Source of the DNA: Bacillota bacterium
GTDB lineage: Bacteria; Bacillota; Bacilli; Alicyclobacillales; SLC66
DNA length: 14,625 nucleotides
Reading direction: 5' to 3'
Assembly (NCBI GenBank): GCA_021821225.1
Contig: JAKACR010000043.1
Span: 1 to 14,625, forward strand
The position numbers were made by a program, and so were the translations under genes. Below the pieces are notes generated by a model that saw only the letters and a list, made by a program, of their open reading frames with translations, did not search any database and was not told where the DNA came from. Positions 1 to 6,341 of this stretch are shown in pieces. Every line of letters starts with the position of its first letter. Positions within the stretch are counted from its first letter, which is position 1.

Positions 1-501
1 TCACCCTTAACCCTTCCGCACATCTCGGCCTTGGACTTGGGCGTCACGTATTTTGCTTGGGGGATTCTCGTGGCGATCTCGTCGGTGTTTATCGTCAATG
101 CGCTCACGCGCCGCCTGCGATCCGTCACCGTGTTGATCGTCAATCTGAGCCTGTTGGTCCTGTTGTTGCTCGCGGCGGGATTCGCATCTCCGAGCGAACT
201 GCTGATTCTCATCGTGATCTCGGGATTGTTCTGCGGGATCGCCAACGCGCTGTTCACGACGCTGGCCATGGAGGTTTCGCCTTTTCCCCGCTCCATCTCG
301 TCGGGCGCGTACAACTTTCTGCGCTGGTCCGGCGCGGCGATCGCTCCGGCGCTGTCCGGCTGGATCGGACAAACCACCCGCATGACGGTGCCGTTTTTTA
401 TCTCCGGCGGCATCGTGGCGATCGGCATTCTGGTGTTGTCGGTCCGGGGCTCGTCGCTGCAGCGCGCAATGCAGGAACAGTCCGCCGAGGGGGCGAATTG
501 A
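1..501 (+). CDS. MFS transporter, C-terminal part (gene begins before the window)
   Basis: The frame is open from base 1 to the TGA at 499-501, so only the last ~166 residues are visible and the start lies outside. The sequence is strongly hydrophobic with about four membrane segments (for example FAWGILVAISSVFIVNAL and ELLILIVISGLFCGIANAL). A short polar loop after the first contains RRLRS. The pattern SGAYNFLRWSGAAIAPALSG followed by a final helix and a short polar tail (QRAMQEQSAEGAN) is typical of the last helices of 12-14 helix major facilitator exporters of the multidrug type. Substrate cannot be told from this end. The family call is by pattern recognition; direction of transport is inference. 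The downstream acyltransferase starts 65 bp later on the same strand. Confidence 0.8.
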   Translation, partial: SPLTLPHISALDLGVTYFAWGILVAISSVFIVNALTRRLRSVTVLIVNLSLLVLLLLAAGFASPSELLILIVISGLFCGIANALFTTLAMEVSPFPRSISSGAYNFLRWSGAAIAPALSGWIGQTTRMTVPFFISGGIVAIGILVLSVRGSSLQRAMQEQSAEGAN

Positions 502-526
502 GGATTTGGAACGATCGACATATGGC
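498..526 (+). promoter_or_regulatory. Possible promoter before the acyltransferase, followed by a palindrome
   Basis: TTGAGG (498-503), a 17-bp spacer and TATGGC (521-526) make a plausible but imperfect sigma-A promoter; the -35 overlaps the stop codon of the MFS gene. A perfect 5-bp inverted repeat, TGGCA-caat-TGCCA (532-545), lies where transcription would start. This could be an operator or an mRNA 5' stem. The -10 match is weak, so read-through from the MFS gene is an alternative. Confidence 0.3.
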
Positions 527-566
527 GTTGTTGGCACAATTGCCATCAAGGGAGCGTTGATTCACC

Positions 567-1931
567 ATGAGAAACTCGCGGCGAGAGCAGCGTCTGGCGG
601 CGGCCTCGGGAGTTGTCCTGTCTCCAATATCCCGGCGGACTTCCCGGTTGGCGATTGCCCTGCGGCTCTTTGTGGCGACCCTGCTTTGGATCTATCTGCA
701 CATCGTCTGTCGTGTCGAGTATCGCGGCAGGCTGCCGCTGCGACAGGGAGCCACGCTGGTCATATCGAATCATCTGCACGATTTGGACGGCATGGTGGCT
801 CCCATTCTGTTGACATTCACCGGCCCGTGGCGCCGACCGGTCTACTGTGCGGCGTCACAGCGCCTGTTTGAACCCGGATTTCTGGCCACGCGTTTCCCAG
901 GGATCTTTCGCCCATTTCTGTACAGGCGCAACGCGGCGGGCCTGTTCACCGTTCTGGGAGTGCTTCCGATCGAAAATCAGCCGCTCATGCGTCCTCTTTC
1001 CAGTTTCGCGCATTTCGTACTGCAAGCGGCGGGAGATCTCCCGGTCAAGGACGTGTTCACACCAGAGACGTTACAAAAGTTCAGCCTACCGCCCGCAGCG
1101 CCCCTGAGCGTCTTGTGGGATAGGCGATACGCAGCGGCCATGCTGGTTCGCCGTGTTTCGCTCACCGCACTGCAAGAGCCGTACCGCACCATGGTGCGCA
1201 GCGCGCAACGCGCCCGAATTGAAGGACAGATGCAGGTTTTGAAGGAGCGATTGCGCGAGGGGGCGACGCTGTACCTTACGCCCGAGGGACGCTATTCGCC
1301 AAACGGCCGTGTGCAGAGACTGCGTCTGGCTCTCCAGGAACTGCTGCCGTTGGCAGATCGCGTCTACGGGATCGCCATCAACTACGACCCCTTTTTGCGG
1401 AGGCATCTGTCCTTATACGTGCGGATTGGACCTTTTGCTCCAGATGGGAATGATTCCGGATGGCTCGCGCGGCAGCGGACGATCACGGTCAGCCAGGTGG
1501 TAGCGGCGGCCGTTTTGAGCCTGCCGCGGGCGTTTACGGAGCAGGACGTGCGGGACCGGGTGCGGCGGCAGATCGAGGCATTTCCGCCGTCCGCCCCGGT
1601 GGCTTCGGAACTCGCCCAGGATGGCGTCGCGGTAACACGGTGTCTGCGCGGGATGGTCAAGAGGGGCGTTGTGTTGCCTGTGGCGAACTCCTCGCGCGGT
1701 GAGTTGACGCTGGCCGGCGAACGTAAACGCGCATTGGCGATTTTTCCGGATGTGTCGGATATCCTCGTTTTTCTCCAGCAGTCGCTGGACGAGACCCTGG
1801 AGGCGTGCCGCGGCGCACTGGTCCCCACTTCTTCATCCATACCGCTGCCTGTCAGGGAACACGCGCTGAGGTCGTCTGAACAGATGGTCGATCCAGTCAA
1901 CCCGGTTAACCCGGTCAAATCGAAAGCGTGA
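567..1931 (+). CDS. PlsC-like glycerolipid acyltransferase with long insertion and C-terminal extension
   Basis: The 454-residue product carries the acyltransferase block I motif NHLHDLD (N68, H69, D74: the catalytic HX4D) just after a hydrophobic helix (about 28-48). The block III-like motif LTPEGRYSPNG has PEG at 239-241. These mark the lysophosphatidate/1-acylglycerol-3-phosphate acyltransferase superfamily, which moves an acyl group onto a lysolipid at the inner membrane face. PlsC proteins are usually about 200-270 residues. Here some 165 residues separate the two motifs, with an Arg-rich helical stretch near 190-230, and about 150 further residues follow with a helical character and no clear known fold. 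The ATG is the first possible start after an in-frame TGA; AAGGGAG at 548-554 is 12 nt away, rather far. The C-terminus ends in a VDP/VNP/VNP/VKS repeat. The exact acceptor lipid is unknown. Confidence 0.75.
   Translation: MRNSRREQRLAAASGVVLSPISRRTSRLAIALRLFVATLLWIYLHIVCRVEYRGRLPLRQGATLVISNHLHDLDGMVAPILLTFTGPWRRPVYCAASQRLFEPGFLATRFPGIFRPFLYRRNAAGLFTVLGVLPIENQPLMRPLSSFAHFVLQAAGDLPVKDVFTPETLQKFSLPPAAPLSVLWDRRYAAAMLVRRVSLTALQEPYRTMVRSAQRARIEGQMQVLKERLREGATLYLTPEGRYSPNGRVQRLRLALQELLPLADRVYGIAINYDPFLRRHLSLYVRIGPFAPDGNDSGWLARQRTITVSQVVAAAVLSLPRAFTEQDVRDRVRRQIEAFPPSAPVASELAQDGVAVTRCLRGMVKRGVVLPVANSSRGELTLAGERKRALAIFPDVSDILVFLQQSLDETLEACRGALVPTSSSIPLPVREHALRSSEQMVDPVNPVNPVKSKA
1887..1922 (+). repeat. 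Four tandem 9-bp units at the 3' end of the acyltransferase gene
   Basis: GTCGATCCA, GTCAACCCG, GTTAACCCG and GTCAAATCG follow each other in frame and encode VDP-VNP-VNP-VKS just before the stop. The two middle units differ by one base. This looks like recent slippage or short duplication that lengthened the C-terminal tail. Confidence 0.75.
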
Positions 1932-2167
1932 GAGCGCACTGTTGGAATGGCCGGCCGCAGCGCCGGCGACGGGATTGCTGCATACGGGTCGGCCAAAGAC
2001 GGCTGGGAGATTGCGGCGTCGCGCAACGGGGATTCTAAGGCACGTGATCTAGGGGGCTTGACAGTGTTGTTCATATCAATGGGCGCTGTCCAATCAATGG
2101 GGAGAAAATCCAGCGCCCAGATTCGTTCTATGCGGCCAATGGCAAGTTCAGCGATGCATGACCGGCA
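1932..2167. other. Convergent intergenic region with two stem-loops
   Basis: This stretch lies between the ends of the plus-strand acyltransferase and the minus-strand MFS gene. GCCGGC-cgcagc-GCCGGC (1950-1967) can form a 6-bp GC stem about 20 nt after the acyltransferase stop. GGGCGCTG (2081-2088) and CAGCGCCC (2111-2118) are a perfect 8-bp inverted repeat with a 22-nt loop. ATCAATGGG occurs twice (2075-2083 and 2093-2101). Neither stem is followed by a T-run on either strand, so they are not classical terminators, although they could end or stabilise the convergent transcripts. I see no gene here. Confidence 0.5.
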
Positions 2168-3403
2168 TCATTCGGACAGTGTCGGCGATTCATCGATCAT
2201 CACGGCTCGATGGTCTGGTTGGGCGAGTGCCATGAGAACTCCCAGACCAAGCATGGCGGCGCTTAGGACAAGGCCGAGTCGCAAGCCCCCTCCAGTATCC
2301 GACAACGATCCCGCGAGAAAAGGGCCGAGGCTCTGGCCCACCCCAAACGCCACCGTGAGCGCGCCCAGTGCGGCTGTCCACTGATTTACGGGCAGAGAAC
2401 GCCGCGCCACCGCCGTTACACCAGTTACCACCGCCAAAAACGCCGCGCCAAACAGGACCGCCGATCCCAGGACGGCAAGGGTGGTTGTCGACCATAGCGG
2501 AAGCAGCACACCGCAGAGGACCAGCCCGATGAGTAGCGCGACGCCGCGTCCCCCCGCAGTACGGCCCAAGAAGTTTCCCCACAGAAAAGCAGATGTCATC
2601 GCCGCGGTTCCAAGAAGTGTCCAAAACCAGACGATTTCCTGCGGGCCAGCCCCGTGATGCTGAAGAAAGACGACGATAAATGTCATATATACGATATAAC
2701 CCGCGCCATAAAATCCATAGGCCATCAGCGCGGGGCGCAGCCGGCGAAGCCTTAGACGCGCTTGAGAACTGTGACTGGCGGAGGTCGGATAATCCTGAAC
2801 GACACGGCGCGTCGCAGAAACGACACCCGGCAAGGTCGCCAAGCTGATCAGTCCCAACATTGTCCATGCCATGCGCCAGCCTGTGGATTGAGGGAACGCT
2901 GCGAGGAGAGTCGGGACGATCCAGGCTGAGAGGACAATCCCGAGTCCCGCTCCGCTAAAATAGACGCCCAGGAGGAAGGCGGCTCGCTGCGAAGAGTCCT
3001 GGGCGCTGGCTTTTGCCACGAGTCCCCCGCCGAGCACAAAGGCCACCCCGCCCGCCGCTCCGCTCGCCCAGCGAATCAGCGCAAGGACGAGGTCATTGCT
3101 CGTCATGCCGCTTCCCAGCACGGCCACAGATGTCAAAGCCATGCTGGCAATAAAAACTCGGGCGAGTCCCCGCCGGTGCGCCAGCGGCGCGGCAGCCAGA
3201 GCTCCCATGAGGTATCCCAGAGCGTTGGCGGTGTTCATGGCCCCCGCCGTCGTCAATGACCATCCGAGTTCACGGACCATGGCGGGCAATAGCAACGCAT
3301 ACGCAAAGCGGGCGAATCCAAGTGCCACGACGGGTCCGGCGGCCAGTGCGACGGGAATCCATAACGGGACGGGGCGATGGTTCGAGTTTCCTTCCGGTTT
3401 CAT
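2168..3403 (-). CDS. MFS transporter, YbfB/YjiJ type
   Basis: The 411-residue protein has about 12 hydrophobic segments. Its N-terminal signature GFARFAYALLLP (29-40), followed by ELGWSLTTAGAMNTANALGY, is typical of the MFS_4 (YbfB/YjiJ) group. A mid-protein basic loop (RLRLRRLR, near 217-224) separates the two six-helix halves, as usual for MFS. Length fits the family (about 390-410). Members are proton-linked carriers, and most have no assigned substrate. The start ATG overlaps the stop of the upstream tetR (ATGA), so the two are translationally coupled. The partnership suggests a ligand-inducible efflux pump whose substrate is sensed by the TetR protein; that role is inference. Confidence 0.88.
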   Translation of the reverse strand: MKPEGNSNHRPVPLWIPVALAAGPVVALGFARFAYALLLPAMVRELGWSLTTAGAMNTANALGYLMGALAAAPLAHRRGLARVFIASMALTSVAVLGSGMTSNDLVLALIRWASGAAGGVAFVLGGGLVAKASAQDSSQRAAFLLGVYFSGAGLGIVLSAWIVPTLLAAFPQSTGWRMAWTMLGLISLATLPGVVSATRRVVQDYPTSASHSSQARLRLRRLRPALMAYGFYGAGYIVYMTFIVVFLQHHGAGPQEIVWFWTLLGTAAMTSAFLWGNFLGRTAGGRGVALLIGLVLCGVLLPLWSTTTLAVLGSAVLFGAAFLAVVTGVTAVARRSLPVNQWTAALGALTVAFGVGQSLGPFLAGSLSDTGGGLRLGLVLSAAMLGLGVLMALAQPDHRAVMIDESPTLSE

Positions 3404-4056
3404 CGCTCAGATTCCCCACAATCATCCGTATGCCGCAGGTGAAATTTTGACGGGTCGCCAGAGGAGGAAATCATGCCGTTGGGAAAACGGGATTCCCACA
3501 ACAACAGGCGCGCGACCCGTCGCGCTAAAGCAGCCGTTCGCGTATTGCCCGTCACCAACACACGGGCGTTGACGCCGTCAATCAAGAGCAATAACTCATC
3601 CGCCAGACGCGCCGGATCTGTCGCGCCTGCATCCCGGGCCAGATCGGCCAGCAGGGACAGCCACCATTGTTTATGCTTGCGGATCACTTGTCGGGCGGGT
3701 TCGTCATGCGGATCGACGAGTTCGGCTGCGGCGTTCAAAAAGGCGCAGCCCCGTGCTCCCTGCTGGCCAGACCAGTCTTCGAGCCAATCGAACACGGACA
3801 GCAGGCGGTCCTCGGGTGATTTGTCCGTCCGCTGGTCTAGATAGGCTTCTATCCCCTGGCGGCGCACATGATGCTGGGAATCCAACGCGGCGGCCACCAA
3901 GTCGGATTTAGACCGGTAATGGCTATATAGCGTCGGTTTCGAAACGCCCGCGTGGCTTGCGATGGCATCGACGCCGGAGGCGGTAATGCCTTCGGCGTAA
4001 AAGAGTTGCGCCGCCGCAACGGCCAACCGGTTCCGGGTGGTGGTGGAAGTTTTCAT
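3400..4056 (-). CDS. TetR/AcrR-family transcriptional regulator
   Basis: The 218-residue product has an N-terminal TetR DNA-binding domain: RLAVAAAQLFYAEGITASGV leads into AIASHAGVSKPTLYSHYRSK (31-50), the helix-turn-helix with the family's conserved Y-xHF/Y-xSK ending. The C-terminal part (about 70-200) is helical, with WLEDW and GCAFLNAAAEL, as in ligand-binding halves of TetR repressors. It precedes and overlaps the MFS gene by 4 bp. Its promoter lies directly against the ATG and contains repeated operator-like sequence, so autorepression of the two-gene unit is likely. No Shine-Dalgarno is visible before the ATG, in line with the leaderless transcript the promoter predicts. The ligand is unknown. 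Confidence 0.92.
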   Translation of the reverse strand: MKTSTTTRNRLAVAAAQLFYAEGITASGVDAIASHAGVSKPTLYSHYRSKSDLVAAALDSQHHVRRQGIEAYLDQRTDKSPEDRLLSVFDWLEDWSGQQGARGCAFLNAAAELVDPHDEPARQVIRKHKQWWLSLLADLARDAGATDPARLADELLLLIDGVNARVLVTGNTRTAALARRVARLLLWESRFPNGMISSSGDPSKFHLRHTDDCGESER

Positions 4057-4062
4057 GGAACT

Positions 4063-4091
4063 ATACTAACCGGCCTGTTAACCGGCGTCAA
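4063..4091 (-). promoter_or_regulatory. tetR-MFS promoter with operator repeats between -35 and -10
   Basis: On the minus strand, TTGACG (4091-4086), a 17-bp spacer and TAGTAT (4068-4063) form a good sigma-A promoter. The spacer and -10 edge hold a direct repeat, CCGGTTAACAG then GCCGGTTAG. They also hold the inverted TAAC-N6-GTTA (4067-4080), a TetR-style operator. Six bases (agttcc) separate the -10 from the ATG, so transcription should start at or next to the start codon. Confidence 0.7.
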
Positions 4092-4150
4092 GATCAAACG
4101 GGCCGTAAGTGACGGTGCCGTCAGTGGCGGGCCGCCTGCACAGGAGACTT

Positions 4151-4165
4151 TATCCCATGTCCCCT
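4151..4165 (+). repeat. 15-bp direct repeat, copy 1
   Basis: TATCCCATGTCCCCT; an exact second copy lies at 6166-6180 in the same orientation. This copy overlaps the end of the aspartate decarboxylase gene (stop TAG at 4166-4164). The two copies enclose that gene and the relic-bearing stretch upstream of it. Confidence 0.7.
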
Positions 4166-5807
4166 AGTTCACGAATGACGGATGCTGTGCGCGCCAAGCG
4201 GCGACGTAGGATTCCAGCGCTCTGTGCAGTTCCCGGCCGATCTGCGCGTATGCGCCGTCGTCAAGGTTTGCCAGGGAGACACGAACGGACCATGCGGGAC
4301 CGTAAAAGCCGCCGCCGTTGAGCAGGACGATGCCGGACTGTTCGGCGAGGCGAAAGAGGATGTCGACGGGTTCATAGTTTTGGCGCAGATAATCGGCAAA
4401 TGCCGGACCGTAATGCTGATTCGCCCATTCGGCCAGATCGAATTCGGTGTAGTAGTAGGCGCCGCCCGCTAGTGTGGGCGCGGTCAGTCCCAGACCGTCG
4501 TACAACAAGGCCATGCGCCGCCGGCAGATGGTTTTGGTGAGATTTTTGTACGCATTTTCCCGGTCCAATAGGGCAAAGGCGGAAAACAGCGTCATCTGCA
4601 CCTGCTGCGGGGTCGACAGACCGGCGGTGTGGTTCAGGGCGACCTCCCGGCTGTCCGCCACCAGACGGTCGATAAAACGCAGTTGCGCCGGATGTTGCGA
4701 GAGCGAGGCGTACCGTCCGTCCAGTTCCTGAAGCTGTTTCGCGGGGAGTTGGCGCAGGAGGCGGTCAAACACATTGTCCCGGTGGATGGCCACCACGCCG
4801 ATGCGCCAGCCTGTCGCGCCAAAATACTTGGAGAAGGAGTACACGCTGATCGTATGGTGGGGCAGTTCTGCCATCAGTGATCGGTAATGGCTCACAAACG
4901 TGCCGTAGACATCGTCGGATATGATCATCAGGTCCGTGCGGTCGTGTTTGACAATGTCGATCAGGCGCCGGACAGACGCCTCGTCCATGGCGACCGACGG
5001 CGGATTGCTCGGATTGACGAGAAACAGCGCCCGGATGGCGGGGTCGCGCAATTTCTCCAGTTCGGACGCCGGATACTGCCACGTGTGATCGCCGTTCGCC
5101 GTTTCGCCGTCGGCGCGGATCTCAACAACGTCAAAACGGTATTTGTGCAACTGCGGGATCTCGACATAGGGCGGAAATATGGGCACCATGACGGCGATCC
5201 GGTCTCCCTGGACCAGCAGGTGGTTTTCCACGAGTGTGTCGAAGATATAGCACATGGCCGCTGTGGCGCCTTCTACGGCGAAGATGTCAAATTCCCCCGC
5301 AGACGGATCGCCGTCGAACAACTCCTGCACGAGATAGGCGTGAACGATCTTTTCTGTGTGAGCCAGCATGCGGTCAGGGACCGGGTAGTTGTCCCCGATG
5401 ATGCCGTCGCAAAGTTCGTGCGCCCACGCGTCAGGAGAAAAACCCTGTTCGCGCACGCCGTATTCAAAAATATCCCCGAGCAGCCGAACTCCCGCTTCCT
5501 GTGCGTGTTCCTGCACAAAAGCGCGCAGCCGCCGCGCGCTATTCCCCAGTTCCGGTTGGCCGGCGAGCGTTCCCTCGTCGTGAACGCGCCGGCACTCCAG
5601 CACGGCGAACCGGCCGAGTGAAAAAAAGGCGTCGCGCGCAGCGGCGGCCGTCCAGTTCGGATTGCCGCGTCCGGCGTCCAGCAGGGCGCGCGCGCCTTTT
5701 TTTTCGCCGTCCCGCGCCAGACTGATGAGCTTGTTCTTGAATTCAAACGGGCTGATCGCTTCAAACGGGCGTTCCATGGCACGGCGCTGTTCAAGATCGT
5801 CTTGCAT
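4164..5807 (-). CDS. aspD: Aspartate 4-decarboxylase (L-aspartate beta-decarboxylase)
   Basis: The 547-residue PLP enzyme converts L-aspartate to L-alanine and CO2, usually with side aspartate aminotransferase activity, in the cytoplasm. It has the fold-type I aminotransferase layout with the long N-terminal segment typical of this enzyme, including GRGNPNW (about 46-52). Visible motifs: NPSNPPS (265-271), SDDVYG (297-302), the PLP lysine in SFSKYFGATGWR (K327), and the carboxylate-binding Arg in WSVRVSLANL (R509). Length fits the family (about 530-550). The chosen ATG at 5807 has GGAGGAG six bases upstream. A 28-codon in-frame extension to 5891 lacks such a site and family similarity. No aspartate:alanine antiporter gene is nearby, so the proton-motive cycle known from lactic acid bacteria is not evident; a role in alanine supply, acid resistance or aspartate catabolism is open. 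Confidence 0.93.
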   Translation of the reverse strand: MQDDLEQRRAMERPFEAISPFEFKNKLISLARDGEKKGARALLDAGRGNPNWTAAAARDAFFSLGRFAVLECRRVHDEGTLAGQPELGNSARRLRAFVQEHAQEAGVRLLGDIFEYGVREQGFSPDAWAHELCDGIIGDNYPVPDRMLAHTEKIVHAYLVQELFDGDPSAGEFDIFAVEGATAAMCYIFDTLVENHLLVQGDRIAVMVPIFPPYVEIPQLHKYRFDVVEIRADGETANGDHTWQYPASELEKLRDPAIRALFLVNPSNPPSVAMDEASVRRLIDIVKHDRTDLMIISDDVYGTFVSHYRSLMAELPHHTISVYSFSKYFGATGWRIGVVAIHRDNVFDRLLRQLPAKQLQELDGRYASLSQHPAQLRFIDRLVADSREVALNHTAGLSTPQQVQMTLFSAFALLDRENAYKNLTKTICRRRMALLYDGLGLTAPTLAGGAYYYTEFDLAEWANQHYGPAFADYLRQNYEPVDILFRLAEQSGIVLLNGGGFYGPAWSVRVSLANLDDGAYAQIGRELHRALESYVAAWRAQHPSFVN

Positions 5808-5813
5808 CGGCAA

Positions 5814-5820
5814 CTCCTCC
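5814..5820 (-). promoter_or_regulatory. Strong Shine-Dalgarno that fixes the aspD start
   Basis: On the minus strand GGAGGAG is followed by TTGCCG and ATG. This near-perfect site favours 5807 as the start over the in-frame ATG at 5891. Confidence 0.85.
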
Positions 5821-6165
5821 AGTATTGGGTCAACGAAGGAAGTATTGCCCATGAGATGGATGCTTATGAGGGAGTGGATTCGGGGAAACAAATGCTTCGG
5901 CTGGGGTGCAAGTTGGTTCCCTGGGAATGTACCGTACGGCGAAAGCCTCCGAATGAATCCCAGTTGTATGGGACGTGGTGTACTGTCGGGAAAGCGTACT
6001 CTTCAAAATCGCATCAGAGTTAGCCGGTAAAGAACCAAGCGACTGTATCTATGTTGGTGACGATCTGTATACGGAGATCCATTGGCTTCCGAACAGGCCG
6101 AGGTCGAAGGCGCCGAGAGCTAGGCGAGGCCGAAGAAGTGGAGGAAAGATGCGTGGGCCCTGCTA
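5821..6165. other. Gene-poor stretch between aspD and the Mo/W regulator
   Basis: This divergent intergenic stretch is less GC-rich to the eye than its surroundings. It must contain the aspD promoter, but I see only a weak candidate on the minus strand: TTGTTT, 17 bp, CATAAG. Apart from the HAD relic (5999-6079), no frame gives a convincing protein. Confidence 0.5.
5999..6079 (+). pseudogene. Relic of a HAD-superfamily hydrolase
   Basis: About 27 codons read LFKIASELAGKEPS and then DCIYVGDDLYTEI. This is the pattern of HAD hydrolases just before and at motif IV, where the two aspartates (GDD) bind Mg2+. Neither end continues: upstream the expected GKPDP-like motif III is missing or frameshifted (only GGGAAAGCG is left at 5988-5996), and downstream the sequence turns into unrelated Arg-rich coding. 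The nucleophile DxD motif is absent. I read it as a fragment left by deletion, not a working gene. A chance match is possible, but the density of family-typical residues argues against it. Confidence 0.5.
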
Positions 6166-6180
6166 TATCCCATGTCCCCT
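6166..6180 (+). repeat. 15-bp direct repeat, copy 2
   Basis: Exact copy of TATCCCATGTCCCCT at 4151-4165. Its last T is also the first base of the -35 element of the next promoter. Confidence 0.7.
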
Positions 6181-6208
6181 TGACGAACGGACCGGGCGCC
6201 AGTACACT
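6180..6208 (+). promoter_or_regulatory. Promoter of the molybdate/tungstate regulator-transporter locus
   Basis: TTGACG (6180-6185), exactly 17 bp, and TACACT (6203-6208) fit sigma-A consensus well. Transcription should start near 6215, leaving a leader of about 127 nt before the regulator's ATG. Confidence 0.7.
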
Positions 6209-6213
6209 TTTGG

Positions 6214-6245
6214 CAAGAAAACTTGCGGCGAAACAAGTATTCTTG
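6214..6245. promoter_or_regulatory. Tandem palindromic operator at the transcription start
   Basis: CAAGAAAACTTG (6214-6225) and CAAGTATTCTTG (6234-6245) are two perfect CAAG-N4-CTTG palindromes separated by CGGCGAAA. Their centres are 20 bp apart, close to two helical turns, so two dimers would sit on the same face. They cover about +1 to +31 of the predicted transcript, an arrangement typical of repression. The likely binder is the XRE-type regulator encoded just downstream (autoregulation); that link is inference. Confidence 0.6.
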
Positions 6246-6341
6246 CAAATCGTTATTGCTAAGTGTCATTGCCGGACATCGAAGGCGGGGCGATCGAAAG
6301 CGGCGTGGATGGCGCAAAGCGGCAGGGCGGGAGGGAACGGG

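Noticed and set aside
1950..1967. GCCGGC stem as a rho-independent terminator
   Set aside because: No T-run follows on either strand; kept only as a stem-loop in the gap description.
1382..2074. 230-codon minus-strand frame across the acyltransferase end
   Set aside because: Ser/Arg/Pro/Thr-rich and opposite a gene with clear catalytic motifs; only its N-terminal part lies in noncoding DNA.
2058..2079. TTGACA at 2058-2063 as a promoter
   Set aside because: No -10 at 16-18 bp and no gene downstream on that strand.
4887..5621. 244-codon plus-strand frame inside aspD
   Set aside because: Antisense to aspD, with no ribosome site or recognisable motif.
5808..5891. 28-codon N-terminal extension of aspD
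   Set aside because: No family similarity in those residues, while ATG 5807 has a near-perfect GGAGGAG at six bases.
6051..6341. 97-codon upstream extension of the HTH-PBP regulator
   Set aside because: It would cover the promoter and palindromes, shows no protein pattern, and ATG 6342 has a good ribosome site and starts right at the helix-turn-helix.
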